Under the pieces are notes generated by a model. That model worked only from the letters and a program-made list of their open reading frames with translations. It made no database searches and was not told the DNA's origin. Both the position numbers and the translations under genes were made by a program. From JBJXFE01 sp046153875 (GTDB lineage: Bacteria > Planctomycetota > Phycisphaerae > Phycisphaerales > UBA1924): DNA of 64,000 bases. Every line of letters starts with the position of its first letter. Within the stretch, counting starts at the first letter, position 1. The stretch spans positions 85,811 through 149,810 of the forward strand of contig JBJXFE010000023.1 of NCBI GenBank assembly GCA_046153875.1, written 5' to 3'. Shown piece by piece: positions 55,501 to 63,880 of this stretch.

Positions 55501-57399
55501 GGGCAGTTGCCGGACGAGTTCTTCCGCGAGCACGGCTGTCGGCGCGTCATCTCCCGTGATGAACGCCCGCGCCACTGATGGGTACGCGCCCCTTCCGGCT
55601 CCGCAGCAGGGACAGGTCTGAATGTCCCCCTGGTCGTTGGACGCCGGCACAACCCACATTCGAATCACGCTCTCCGCCGAAGAACCCGGCTCTGCGGTCA
55701 ACAGGTCACGGGTCCGAGTGTCGAGCCAGAGGGACCGCGCCCCCTCGGAAGCTTCGTCGGCCTCGGTGCCCTCCTCCTGGTCGATTTCGCCCATGTACTT
55801 GGGGCTGACCCAGGTCAACGCGAGGCGCGGCTCCTGGTCGTTGAGCGTCGGATATCCCCATTGCTCGCCATCCTCGCGCACAACCACAAATGGAAAGCCG
55901 CACGAATGACACACAGAAAGCGGGAGTGGGTACCGGCCTTTCTCGTCCAGGGTCTTGCGGTCTTCTAAGACCATTTCGTCTACGACGTGTTCGGCCGTCG
56001 TGGGCCCGCCAGACGCGGGCGTTGATAAGTAGACGCATGCCCCGGCGACGCCGCGGAAGAACTGGTGCACGCGGGCCGACAGCATCGGGGCCCCCCCGAC
56101 GTCGGCTGATCTGGCGTTGGTTGCGAGCACGAGCAGCCGCTCGATGGCCGCGGGGGTGACCACGAATCCCTTGTCGGTCAGCAGCTCGGCCAGGTCCGAC
56201 ACTGATCGTGGTTTCTCGATGATGAGTTCGCACATGGCGCTGGCGACGGCCAACGCTTTCATGGAGCGGAACAGCATCTGACGGGGTCCCTCGCCGGATT
56301 GGACGGCGACCCCCACGCGTTCCAGAAAACGCTTCATGCCATCAACGCCGCCCAGCGCTTCCGCCACGGCCGCTTCGTCGGTCGTCTCCGCCAGGATCTT
56401 GACCGCGGCTGGGGAGAGCTCCGTGACGGCGTCCGGCCCGAAGGCGTTCTGGCGTGTGCCCCGGATCACGTCCTCCGCGGCGAACGGCGCGCTGGTCAAC
56501 CGCGAAGCGAAATCGGCGATCCGAGCGGCGGCCTCGGCTCCTTCATCGCCGAGCGTCGCGCTGGTGAGCACAAACTGCACGCTCTCCCCGAACTTCCGCT
56601 TGAGCTTCCGCATCAGGAGGCTGATGTCGATGCCCTGCGCACCCGTATAGCTGTGCGCTTCGTCGAGCACGATGTACCGGACCTGGTTGTGGCGGAAAAT
56701 GCCCTGGTCGTCGGGTCGGAGGAGGAGGTACTCCAACATCGCAAAGTTCGTCAGAAGAAGCTGCGGGGGCTGCTTCCGGATCTCGGCTCGTGACCGCATT
56801 TCGCTGGGACAGGTTGCCGGACCATCCTTCGCCTGAACCTCCTCAGGGGTTTGGCTGGTGTAGCGTCCGAAGGTGACGCCCGAGGCCGCAATCAGCGACT
56901 GCAAGCGGTCCAACTGGTCGTTCGCGAGCGCGTTCATGGGATATACGAGAATCGCGCGAACCCCCGACGGTTTACCTGAACGCAGCGCCTCATCAAGCAG
57001 CGGCAGCAGGAAGCACTCGGTCTTTCCGCTGCCGGTGCCGGTTGCCACCACCACGTTGCGTCCGGCCTGAATCGCGGTGATGGCCCGCACCTGATGCTCA
57101 TAGAGCGGGCGGTCGGCCTGAAACGCCATTGGATTGAGGGAGGCCATCCGCGAGTTGAGAGTCGGGGAGGACGGTCGATCAAATAGCTGCCGAGGTGTCT
57201 GCACTGTCCGGTAGCTGGGAATCGCGGAGATGAGAGGTTCCCGCACGAACGCGTCGGGCAATGCGAGCTGCTGTCGGAATTGCGTCGCCAATCGAGTCTG
57301 TGTGTGGTGAATGGGCAGGGACTCGGCCAGATACTCCAAGTACTGCCGCCGCATGGACACGGCAACGCGGAAGGGGTTGACCACGGTCACATTCGGCAT
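52525..57399 (-). CDS. DEAD/DEAH-box helicase with DUF1998-like C-terminus
   Basis: A 1624-residue superfamily 2 helicase. N-terminal domain: Q-motif-like RPLYEHQVRAI, Walker A ATGTGSGKTE (about residue 120), motif Ia VYPMNALANDQ, LLLTNFAMLEYLL, DEAH-type motif II YIVLDEAHSYTG, and motif III FVLTSATLG. A large insert with several Cys pairs (CHSCGFPFV; CPCCGAG; CETC...CGG) lies in the middle. Motifs V-VI are TTFEMGVDIGDLDSVLLRNVPP and YLQRAGRAGRR. The C-terminus has the DUF1998/MZB-like four-cysteine cluster CDNPRCDPNGSCYSCLRSF. Helicases of this class occur in DISARM, Druantia and related anti-phage systems. I chose ATG 57399, which has GAGGAG nine bases upstream and begins 5 bases after the zinc-ribbon gene. 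Confidence 0.9.
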   Translation of the reverse strand: MPNVTVVNPFRVAVSMRRQYLEYLAESLPIHHTQTRLATQFRQQLALPDAFVREPLISAIPSYRTVQTPRQLFDRPSSPTLNSRMASLNPMAFQADRPLYEHQVRAITAIQAGRNVVVATGTGSGKTECFLLPLLDEALRSGKPSGVRAILVYPMNALANDQLDRLQSLIAASGVTFGRYTSQTPEEVQAKDGPATCPSEMRSRAEIRKQPPQLLLTNFAMLEYLLLRPDDQGIFRHNQVRYIVLDEAHSYTGAQGIDISLLMRKLKRKFGESVQFVLTSATLGDEGAEAAARIADFASRLTSAPFAAEDVIRGTRQNAFGPDAVTELSPAAVKILAETTDEAAVAEALGGVDGMKRFLERVGVAVQSGEGPRQMLFRSMKALAVASAMCELIIEKPRSVSDLAELLTDKGFVVTPAAIERLLVLATNARSADVGGAPMLSARVHQFFRGVAGACVYLSTPASGGPTTAEHVVDEMVLEDRKTLDEKGRYPLPLSVCHSCGFPFVVVREDGEQWGYPTLNDQEPRLALTWVSPKYMGEIDQEEGTEADEASEGARSLWLDTRTRDLLTAEPGSSAESVIRMWVVPASNDQGDIQTCPCCGAGRGAYPSVARAFITGDDAPTAVLAEELVRQLPEQDSGKPAGGRRLLAFSDSRQRAAFFAPYLSRTVAEASFVEPVLAAVRAAETKGGPRSIPELVEEAAKLARKARWVIVRTTDDEGYDCYEVLDSRNLRGQDERKLVRESALVLYQHMTSTPLQRTRLPRLMLAAPEFEIRPADVAALTSRVPGLFRDLNIGADAVQRLCAFLIRRLAIAFQPVGIEARELLPGGRAKKNGPLQVAVHRDPTGLRQPGMRIMRWNPYRAPQRSRTRSIQVSHVRDIVTKALRLYGEVQPSLIDATLEAVWDVFSDPDSPMLLPLGTGLFQVPAGAILVVSRRQWYRCETCDARTIHSLGSQCEVFECGGKLTPVADPAAECASKHLARRYQAEPLPLRVREHTAQLSLEHGREYQDEFKAGNSNVLSCSTTFEMGVDIGDLDSVLLRNVPPSTSSYLQRAGRAGRRNQSLAHAVTYSRSIPHDLHHFFSPLDMVAGRVPVPIVHTQNRILTQRHVNSLLLGRFLLWLMNSGAMKHFDKQPRSLGQFRAGETDKHLGFFPLSIDGPASPADLFGTWCQQHEAEILAEVRAFIPPMPGLTAEAAIAEANAMLFARDPVAAERTAWHKGLRSHLVGYQLQQDELKTEADKAWVEGDHKRAGALKQAAERVTRLAADICDQDLINFLASEHWLPNYAFPQDVVRLTVRSGNISSRMRLERSRDQGISEYAPGSEVIADGLSLSSVGIDLERREPRLESVSFLPGHRITISDAQDTLARAGRQAIDFIQPLGFTTNALDPPAPPNLFRRRPPPSTEVFLAEGAPDDAFVVCEGLRQVRSALGRDSRLFRANLGKQKRGFAVCLRCGTQRISNAKGLHDAPWGGKCAGQFRPLALAHDFRTAVLQIQFLGAGAPDVGDQAFWHTLAAAMSNAACDLLEISRSDLVAGYRASSETGKEAELYLYDRIPGGAGYAERIQERLVDVLERTRLFLQQCDNPRCDPNGSCYSCLRSFANQFHWEHLQRSIPMSWLERVLASRS

Positions 57400-57403
57400 C
57401 TGG

Positions 57404-57772
57404 TCAAGCTCCTCGGCCGCAGCGGCAATCGCTCCCAAACTTCCACGTCCACACCACTGCACCGGAAGGCTGCCGCACAGGACCAAACACGATCCTCTCG
57501 CACGACTTGCATCGCAACGTCTCGTTCTTCTGCTCGTATTGCTCCGGCCGCAGAACCTTAAGAATGTCGCGGACCTCGACGTCGGTTGGGGGGGACATCT
57601 CTCGCCCGATGAGGTCGGCGATAAGCCTTCGAATGGCTCGCCCCCCCCGGACCTGCCTCAGGAATGCTTCATCACTCAACCTCGGCACCACGCCGCCCAC
57701 ATGATCCCTTGCGCGCAGTGCGACGTTGCCTGCGGGCATCACGTTGGGATTGGGCTCGTCCATCGCGCTCAC
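57404..57772 (-). CDS. Small zinc-ribbon protein
   Basis: A 122-residue protein of unknown function with four cysteines near the C-terminus arranged as a zinc ribbon: RCKSC (Cys88, Cys91) and DCRCG (Cys116, Cys118), separated by GPVRQPSGAVVWTWKFG. The preceding helices include FLRQVRGGRAIRRLIADLIGRE. It overlaps the end of the Hsp70-like gene by four bases and precedes the helicase by 4 bases. It may recognise nucleic acid, or link the chaperone with the helicase. Confidence 0.78.
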   Translation of the reverse strand: MSAMDEPNPNVMPAGNVALRARDHVGGVVPRLSDEAFLRQVRGGRAIRRLIADLIGREMSPPTDVEVRDILKVLRPEQYEQKNETLRCKSCERIVFGPVRQPSGAVVWTWKFGSDCRCGRGA

Positions 57773-59196
57773 TCCCCGAGGTCGTAGGTAAACCGCAACC
57801 GTTCATACTCGAACTCGCGTGCATCTTCACCGTTGCCGGAATGACTTCGGGCCATCGCCCGAAAGGTCAGGTCGCGCGTCAGCGTGGTATCCAAGTCCAG
57901 TCGCTCACGGTGGAAGCCCTGCATCGGCACCGACAGATAGCCAATGTTCTCGGTTCCTGACCCTCCCTGAGTGGAACTCTCCAAGTCACGAGTCCGGGAA
58001 AACACAAGCTCCGCGCTCTGCGAGTCCTCGACAATCCCGAGCACGTGGCGATGCTCTTGCCCGTCGAAGTCGTCCCCCGGATGCACCAAGGGGAGCGCCG
58101 TGTCATCCGCAAGTCGCAGTTCTATGCGGTCGAGCACCTTGAAACGGCCTGGTTTGTTCGCGAGGGCCGAGGCGCCCTGTGCAACCGCCCACTCGGGCTC
58201 TTTTCCTCGGAAAATACGACCCGGAAAGAGTTCCTCGAGACGTTCGTGGACCGACACAAGGTGGCTGCTGCCGCCGACCAGCACGATCTGGTCGACGACG
58301 CGCGTCCCCACGCGGGCGGAGGTAAGGGCCCGCCGCAGCACTTCGACTCCAGAGTCCACGATCGGGCTTACCAGTTCTGCGAGCAGCGGCCGGTCGAGCT
58401 TGACAGAGGGCGCCGTTTCACCCAAGTAGCCGGGCACAGTGATGGTTGCTTCGCGGTCATGTGACAGCGCCCGCTTGGCCGTCTCGCACCGATGCCGAAG
58501 GCGGTCCCTGTCCCGAGGCGCAACGTGCTTGAACGCGGGAGGATCGGTCATTTCCCGCGTCAGCTGGCGGTGCGCCCATTCGGCGATGTGAGTGTCGATG
58601 GCATCCCCCGCGATCGCCATCCCGTCGACCGCCAGTTCTCGAATCTGCCCACCGCCAACCGAGAGCACACTGACGTCCAGTGTTCCGCCGCCCCAGTCGA
58701 ACACCGCTAACGTCGAGCAGTTGCCCAGGTCGCGGCGGTAGCGAAAGAACGCCGCAGTCGGCTCTGACACAAAGTCCGTGATCAGCACCCCGGCGCGCCT
58801 AGCGGCCTCCCTAAGCGATTGCCGCTTGCTGCGCGAGAATCCCACCGGGATCGAGACGACGGCCTCGTCGAGACCGCGTGCCACGGTGGAGCGGACGTGT
58901 TCTACCAGGTGACGGAAGAACACCTCCGCGATGTCCACCGGAGTCCACGAGCGGCCTGGCGTGTTCCATCGATGGTCCGTCCCGAATTGGGTTTTGACGG
59001 AGAGCACGACCTCGTAGTTGGCATCGCGCAGTTCTTCCTGCTGCTGTTTGACGTCGTCTCCACAGATCACTTTCCCGGTATCGCGATTGATCGCGACAGC
59101 GGTGGGAATAGGGCCCTGGGAGGGTCCGCGCAGAAGCGTCGTTTCATCGAAGACAACGGCGGAGTTGGTCGTGCCAAAGTCGATGCCAAATGCCAT
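57769..59196 (-). CDS. DnaK/Hsp70-like ATPase with shortened substrate domain
   Basis: A 475-residue Hsp70-family protein. The nucleotide-binding domain is complete: GIDFGTTNSAVVFDETT (phosphate 1), VSIPVGFSRSKRQSLREAARRAG, SEPTAAFFRYRRD, FDWGGGTLDVSVLSVGGG (phosphate 2) and IVLVGGSSHLVSVHERLEELFPGR (adenosine). After about residue 370 only a beta-type domain of roughly 105 residues remains; the helical lid of DnaK is absent. Such shortened Hsp70s occur outside the housekeeping dnaK-dnaJ-grpE operon. It lies 3 bases after the coiled-coil gene, which may act as its nucleotide-exchange or co-chaperone partner, and overlaps the zinc-ribbon gene by four bases. Confidence 0.9.
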   Translation of the reverse strand: MAFGIDFGTTNSAVVFDETTLLRGPSQGPIPTAVAINRDTGKVICGDDVKQQQEELRDANYEVVLSVKTQFGTDHRWNTPGRSWTPVDIAEVFFRHLVEHVRSTVARGLDEAVVSIPVGFSRSKRQSLREAARRAGVLITDFVSEPTAAFFRYRRDLGNCSTLAVFDWGGGTLDVSVLSVGGGQIRELAVDGMAIAGDAIDTHIAEWAHRQLTREMTDPPAFKHVAPRDRDRLRHRCETAKRALSHDREATITVPGYLGETAPSVKLDRPLLAELVSPIVDSGVEVLRRALTSARVGTRVVDQIVLVGGSSHLVSVHERLEELFPGRIFRGKEPEWAVAQGASALANKPGRFKVLDRIELRLADDTALPLVHPGDDFDGQEHRHVLGIVEDSQSAELVFSRTRDLESSTQGGSGTENIGYLSVPMQGFHRERLDLDTTLTRDLTFRAMARSHSGNGEDAREFEYERLRFTYDLGE

Positions 59197-59199
59197 GCG

Positions 59200-60609
59200 T
59201 CATCCATTCGGTCGCGACGTCGCGGTTCGGAGCAGTTTGGTCAGCTCTTCGTAGCAGGAACGCACTGCCGCCCGCTGTGTTTCGGACGGGTCGAGTGTGA
59301 GCAGCTCCTTCATGTTTTCCAGGTGGATCTTCGCGCCTCGTGCCAGCTCTTGCGCCACTGCGGCCCGTTCCGCCTCGCGGGTGTACTCGACGTCTCGTCG
59401 CTTGTCCTCGCGCGACTTCTCAAGATCGCGTCCGAGCGTTTCCACTCGTGACGTGAGCTGCTGGGCCTCTGCGCGCCGCGCGTCGACTTCCTGTCGCAAG
59501 CTCCGCAGCTCGTTCTCTAGGCGGTCTACAGAGGTCAACGCCCGATTGCGCTGGTCGGTCATCTCTCCGAGCCTTCGCTCGGCTTCCTCCATTCGGTTCC
59601 GAATGATTTCGAGGGACTCTGTCAACGCAACCCTCTGCGCTGTTCTCTGTTGGAGCTCCTGGTCTAGTGTCGCGACTCTCTTTCGAAGTTCCGGGAGTTC
59701 TCCGCCCTCTTCAGCACTCCATCGCTTTACCTCGTTCTGAATGGACCGGATCGCCTCTGTGATCACGGCCTTGGGGTGCGGCAATGGCGGCGTGTTTGTC
59801 GCGTCCGGCCGTGGAGGACCGCCGGCGGCAGTCCCACTCACCGACCCGGTCGGCGCCGGAACATCCCCGGGTCGGGGCCTTGTGATTGCTGCACTGGATA
59901 AACTCGCCGCACCAACGGGGATGTCAGCCTGTCCGCGCAGCTTGCGAAGAAACGCCTCCGCAGCATGCTGCCCTTCAGGAGTCTTCTCGTTGGCGCTCTG
60001 GCCTTCCATCCATTCGATCAGAAGCTCCCGAACAGGGCGCGCACTGGCAGCGGTCGTCGGTGTCTGCGTCGCGACCTCCAGCATCAGCGTGTCAAAGACT
60101 CCCCGCACATCCCTCGAAATGTGCGAATACGTCAGTTGTTTGACGGGCTCCGAACCCGGCGGCTGTAACCACCGCTCTTCGAGGATCTTCCGTAGACCAA
60201 CGCGGAGGTCCCCCTTCACGCCCGACTTCGGCGGACCATTGCGATCGCCGGCTGTCGTTCCGCCCATCAGCGGTTTGAGCCCGATGTTGACCAGGCCACC
60301 AGCGAACTTGGGGTCGGGCCCCACGACGGCCGCACCAAGGCGTAGGCACGCTCGCGCCCGGCGGTCGGCAGCCCTTCCGTCCCATTTCCAACTCACGACG
60401 GCTTGCTTGAGTTCCTTGGGTAAAGAGGTCCAAGCGTCTGAAACCAGGTCGGCCGCCCGGTCGATGGGCTCCTTGCGCAGGTTCTCCTCAAAGGACTTGA
60501 GATCGTCGGGTCCAAGGTTGCCGCGTCGCAACATGGCCCGGAGCCCGGAGCTCGCGTCGCGTCCCTCGTCCTTTGTCGTTTCCGTCGGGTTCGTAGTGGG
60601 TTCACTCAT
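59200..60609 (-). CDS. Coiled-coil protein, possible partner of the Hsp70-like protein
   Basis: A 469-residue protein. The N-terminal half is helical and Arg/Lys-rich (LRAMLRRGNLGPDDLKSFEENL; VKGDLRVGLRKILEERWLQ). A Pro/Gly/Thr-rich linker follows at about residues 230-285. The C-terminal 180 residues form a long coiled coil (LRKRVATLDQELQQRTAQRVALTES, RRLGEMTDQRNRALTSVDRLENELRSLRQEV) and end in a short helical head. GrpE is also a long coiled coil with a head, so a nucleotide-exchange role toward the neighbouring Hsp70-like ATPase is a reasonable guess, though there is no motif-level proof. It overlaps the upstream 1092-residue gene by 8 bases. Confidence 0.75.
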   Translation of the reverse strand: MSEPTTNPTETTKDEGRDASSGLRAMLRRGNLGPDDLKSFEENLRKEPIDRAADLVSDAWTSLPKELKQAVVSWKWDGRAADRRARACLRLGAAVVGPDPKFAGGLVNIGLKPLMGGTTAGDRNGPPKSGVKGDLRVGLRKILEERWLQPPGSEPVKQLTYSHISRDVRGVFDTLMLEVATQTPTTAASARPVRELLIEWMEGQSANEKTPEGQHAAEAFLRKLRGQADIPVGAASLSSAAITRPRPGDVPAPTGSVSGTAAGGPPRPDATNTPPLPHPKAVITEAIRSIQNEVKRWSAEEGGELPELRKRVATLDQELQQRTAQRVALTESLEIIRNRMEEAERRLGEMTDQRNRALTSVDRLENELRSLRQEVDARRAEAQQLTSRVETLGRDLEKSREDKRRDVEYTREAERAAVAQELARGAKIHLENMKELLTLDPSETQRAAVRSCYEELTKLLRTATSRPNG

Positions 60610-63600
60610 TCCAGTTCACGAGACATCCGGTCTCGAGCTCCTTGAGGATTCTGTCGTGGTCGGCAAGAGTACGGGGGACATCGGCCGAGCACCGCCGAGC
60701 CGCGCTCAATCGCTGCTCGGTGGAGTGGCCGCGACTCCGTTCCGAATCTCGCCAAGCAAGCCAAAGAGAAAGCCAGGTGGCGGAGGCTGCATCCTCCAGT
60801 TCCCCGCGCAGCGCAAGCGACTGCAGATTCCGGTCGTCTGCGATCGGCGACAGGTCCGCGATATCCCAATGCGGATGCTCGGGCGCAGCAACATCTCCGT
60901 TTCCCATCAGAAGACCCTGAATCCAGGCCACGCACCCGGTGCACTGGACGCTCCTCGTTGGTCGCAGGAACTCGCTCACGTACCCGCGCCGGAGATAGGT
61001 CAGCATCAACGCGCGGGCGGCCACTTCGGCCCACGGCTCCGGCGCGGAACGAGCACACGGCGTGAGTTGCTTCAGCGCGGCTGCGCTCGCATCCCGACGG
61101 GCCTCGATTGACCTGGTCGTAAAGGCGGTCCGGTAGTTCCTGAGTCCATTGAACAACCCATCGGGCACGTCCGGTGGAACAATGCCATCACCGAGGGAGG
61201 CCCTCAACTCACGCACCTGCCGGGGAATATCGCTGGCACGCGCTAGTCTCTCACGCGCCACCGCCAGCCTGCGCTGCCACTCCAACGGCCACACGAGTCG
61301 GGCGGCGGACGCTCGCTCCACGAGACCCTCGATGTCGAGGCGCTCCCACTCCCGAAGCAGATTGGCGGCCTGTGCGGGCGATTGTCTCGCGCCGGAGTCG
61401 CGGATGACCCGACTCGCGCGCGCAGCGTCTCCTGTCAGTCGCTCCTTATCTCCGAACACCACGAACGCCGCGGTTGCCCACCCCTCAAGCACCCGTTGGA
61501 GGGCATCGCCGGGCGCCGTGTTCGGTGCCCGGTCCACGGCGTTGCCGGCCTGAATGTGATTCAGCCGTTCGATCGCCGTTGCCACTTCTAGCGGAGTGCC
61601 CGTGGGCACGCTCCGTCCAGAGTCGGGCGTCTGGAGCGCAAGGATGTCAAGAAAAGCGGCGTCGAGCGATAGCACTCGCCCGCACTGTTCCAACTCGAAG
61701 GCTCCGATAGGATCGCCGAGCACTCTCAACGCATCCACAATCTGCGCCCAACGCAGCGGGTACCTGCCGCTTGTGTGCCGCGAGGCTGCTTCGTCTCCGA
61801 ACGCAAAGAGCTGGTGCCGCTCCCGCACAGTGCGAACGTACAACTTCCATCCCCACCGCGGCGCGGCAAACACCGCAAGACTGCCGATCCGCTCATGCTC
61901 AGACACGCCCTGGGAACCGGAGGCAGTGGATCGCTCAATCACCACCGGGCGCTCAAGGGACCCTCCAACTCGGATGGACGCTCTTGGGATGCGAACCTCA
62001 GCGTTCAGCTCCGCATCGCCGCAGCGCATTGAAAAACAAGCGACGTCATCCGGAGGCTGAAGGACGAGGTTCCCCGGAAGCGACTCGCCGGACTCCGTCC
62101 GCACTTCAACTCCGGAGGGGGCGGATATCGCGACCTGCCCAACTTCATCCTCCGCCATGATCGGCACCGACCGGCTAACCACGACCGGCGGCCATACCGC
62201 GTATCGAAGTGTGCTTTCGTTGCGAGCTGAACCCGCCCGACGTCCGCGGCCCTCGATTCGCACAGTACCGACGTGGGGATGCGCTGGCAGGCTCAGTCTC
62301 CAGGTGTCGCCACGGCAGACCAACTGCCTCGTCTCATCTTGCCAGCCACCAGGCCCCTCCAGTGTTACCCGGTACTGGGCGACGTGGTCCGCACGCCATC
62401 CCACGAGCGAGACGACGGCATCTTGTGGCAGGAGCACCACATCCACCTGTCTGGCAAACGGCGTCAGAGGATGTTCGCCTTGGGCGATCAAGCGTGGAGC
62501 GCTACTCTCCCCAGCGGTGCGGCACGCGTTCGACAACGAAACTTCCGCCGCCAGCTCGACGTGAAGCAGGTCGCACTCCTCCAACGTGGCCATGCCGAAA
62601 TCCAGGGGGCCAAGCTCGGCGCGAACCGTGCATCCAGACATCCGCCGCAACTGCTCGGCACGTTCGACCTGAGCCGCCAGGAAGTACTCGCCGGCATCGA
62701 TCATCATCGGGTCGCCGTCCGAACCGAGAAATCGGCCATCAAGGTCGAAAAGAGCCCACTCGCTCTTGGCCCGGGGCCATGCGCGGATCGACCAGTCGGT
62801 CTCGTTGTCCCGGAGTTCGACCAGCCCGGTGAACACGTCGCTGTATCGGACACGTTGGTCGAGGTAAACCAGTGACCTCATTACCCCGAGCCGGCCAGCG
62901 AGTTCATTCCATGTGTACCGACAGCCGTTCCCCGTGGCGAGACCCGGGAACCGTATCGCGAGTCGCGCATACTCCTCGACGAGCACGAGCTGGGGCCACA
63001 GAGCCACTCCCGCTGTTCGCCGTGGGCGCCGCCCGTCACCCCTGACCAGCGTTTCAAGCTGGTCTACCAACGCAGTGAGAAACCCGCGATGGAACCCGGG
63101 CTCTTGTTCAACACGGGCGCCCAGGCCTGTACTGCCTGGCCATCCTGCTCGCGATAACACCACAGCCGTAGAGCGAATGAACTCCTCGCCCGCGGCCGAG
63201 GAGAGAAACTCTGTGGCGAACCTTGTTCCCTCGAACGACTTCTCAACGAACTCGTGCAGTCTGGATGATGTCAGGGCCGGGACTGCCTCCAGACCAACGT
63301 CGCACGCCAGTTCGAAGAGCATTCGCGCGTATCGGGGGATCAACAGACGCGGTACGCCGGCGTGGATGCGAACGGCGCCGACGTATTTGTAGTTCCAGGG
63401 CAACTCGGGCACGGAACCCGCCCATCGCTCGATTGCGCCTCTCACCGCAGGGCCGGTCCTTTCCGTCCACTCCCTTCTCGCGAGGTCTTCGTCGCGACAA
63501 CCCAACTCGCGCATGAAGGGCACGACCAACCCGGCGGACTCCTCGTGCTCATAGCACACTTCAACCGCGGCCCTGGCGAGGGCCAGCCTCGCATCGCTGT

Positions 63601-63880
63601 TCATGCCCGAGCCCGTTAGGCGACGCAGTCCGCGCACAAGATCGGCAAGCTCGATGCCGTCCGGCAATGGCACTTCGCAGAGGTACTCGAACTGGCCTTG
63701 TTGTTCCAAAAGGGCGCGCGCGACCTCCCGCACAATGCTGGTTTCTGACTCGCTGCGGCCGCCGTTCGTCACTCGCTCACCCTTCGAAGTCATCATACTC
63801 GAAGTCGGCTCAGGCTTGGCTCCCGTCAGCGTGACCTGCTTGGTTCGAAAGGCGGCAAAGGGCACCGCAACGGCAGTCAT
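60602..63880 (-). CDS. Large protein of unknown function, first gene in window of the Hsp70-helicase cassette
   Basis: A 1092-residue protein of no family I recognise. The N-terminal 350 residues are helical, e.g. ARAAVEVCYEHEESAGLVVPFM and HEFVEKSFEGTRFATEFLSS. The middle, about 420-720, is beta-rich with Ig-like segments (ELGPLDFGMATLEECDLLHVELAAEV; APSGVEVRTESGESLPG). The C-terminal third is helical again. No nuclease, helicase, methylase or protease motif was found and no signal peptide. I chose ATG 63880, preceded by GGAG at seven bases; an upstream ATG at 63919 lacks a ribosome site. It overlaps the coiled-coil gene by 8 bases. The cassette may extend beyond the window. Confidence 0.75.
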   Translation of the reverse strand: MTAVAVPFAAFRTKQVTLTGAKPEPTSSMMTSKGERVTNGGRSESETSIVREVARALLEQQGQFEYLCEVPLPDGIELADLVRGLRRLTGSGMNSDARLALARAAVEVCYEHEESAGLVVPFMRELGCRDEDLARREWTERTGPAVRGAIERWAGSVPELPWNYKYVGAVRIHAGVPRLLIPRYARMLFELACDVGLEAVPALTSSRLHEFVEKSFEGTRFATEFLSSAAGEEFIRSTAVVLSRAGWPGSTGLGARVEQEPGFHRGFLTALVDQLETLVRGDGRRPRRTAGVALWPQLVLVEEYARLAIRFPGLATGNGCRYTWNELAGRLGVMRSLVYLDQRVRYSDVFTGLVELRDNETDWSIRAWPRAKSEWALFDLDGRFLGSDGDPMMIDAGEYFLAAQVERAEQLRRMSGCTVRAELGPLDFGMATLEECDLLHVELAAEVSLSNACRTAGESSAPRLIAQGEHPLTPFARQVDVVLLPQDAVVSLVGWRADHVAQYRVTLEGPGGWQDETRQLVCRGDTWRLSLPAHPHVGTVRIEGRGRRAGSARNESTLRYAVWPPVVVSRSVPIMAEDEVGQVAISAPSGVEVRTESGESLPGNLVLQPPDDVACFSMRCGDAELNAEVRIPRASIRVGGSLERPVVIERSTASGSQGVSEHERIGSLAVFAAPRWGWKLYVRTVRERHQLFAFGDEAASRHTSGRYPLRWAQIVDALRVLGDPIGAFELEQCGRVLSLDAAFLDILALQTPDSGRSVPTGTPLEVATAIERLNHIQAGNAVDRAPNTAPGDALQRVLEGWATAAFVVFGDKERLTGDAARASRVIRDSGARQSPAQAANLLREWERLDIEGLVERASAARLVWPLEWQRRLAVARERLARASDIPRQVRELRASLGDGIVPPDVPDGLFNGLRNYRTAFTTRSIEARRDASAAALKQLTPCARSAPEPWAEVAARALMLTYLRRGYVSEFLRPTRSVQCTGCVAWIQGLLMGNGDVAAPEHPHWDIADLSPIADDRNLQSLALRGELEDAASATWLSLWLAWRDSERSRGHSTEQRLSAARRCSADVPRTLADHDRILKELETGCLVNWNE

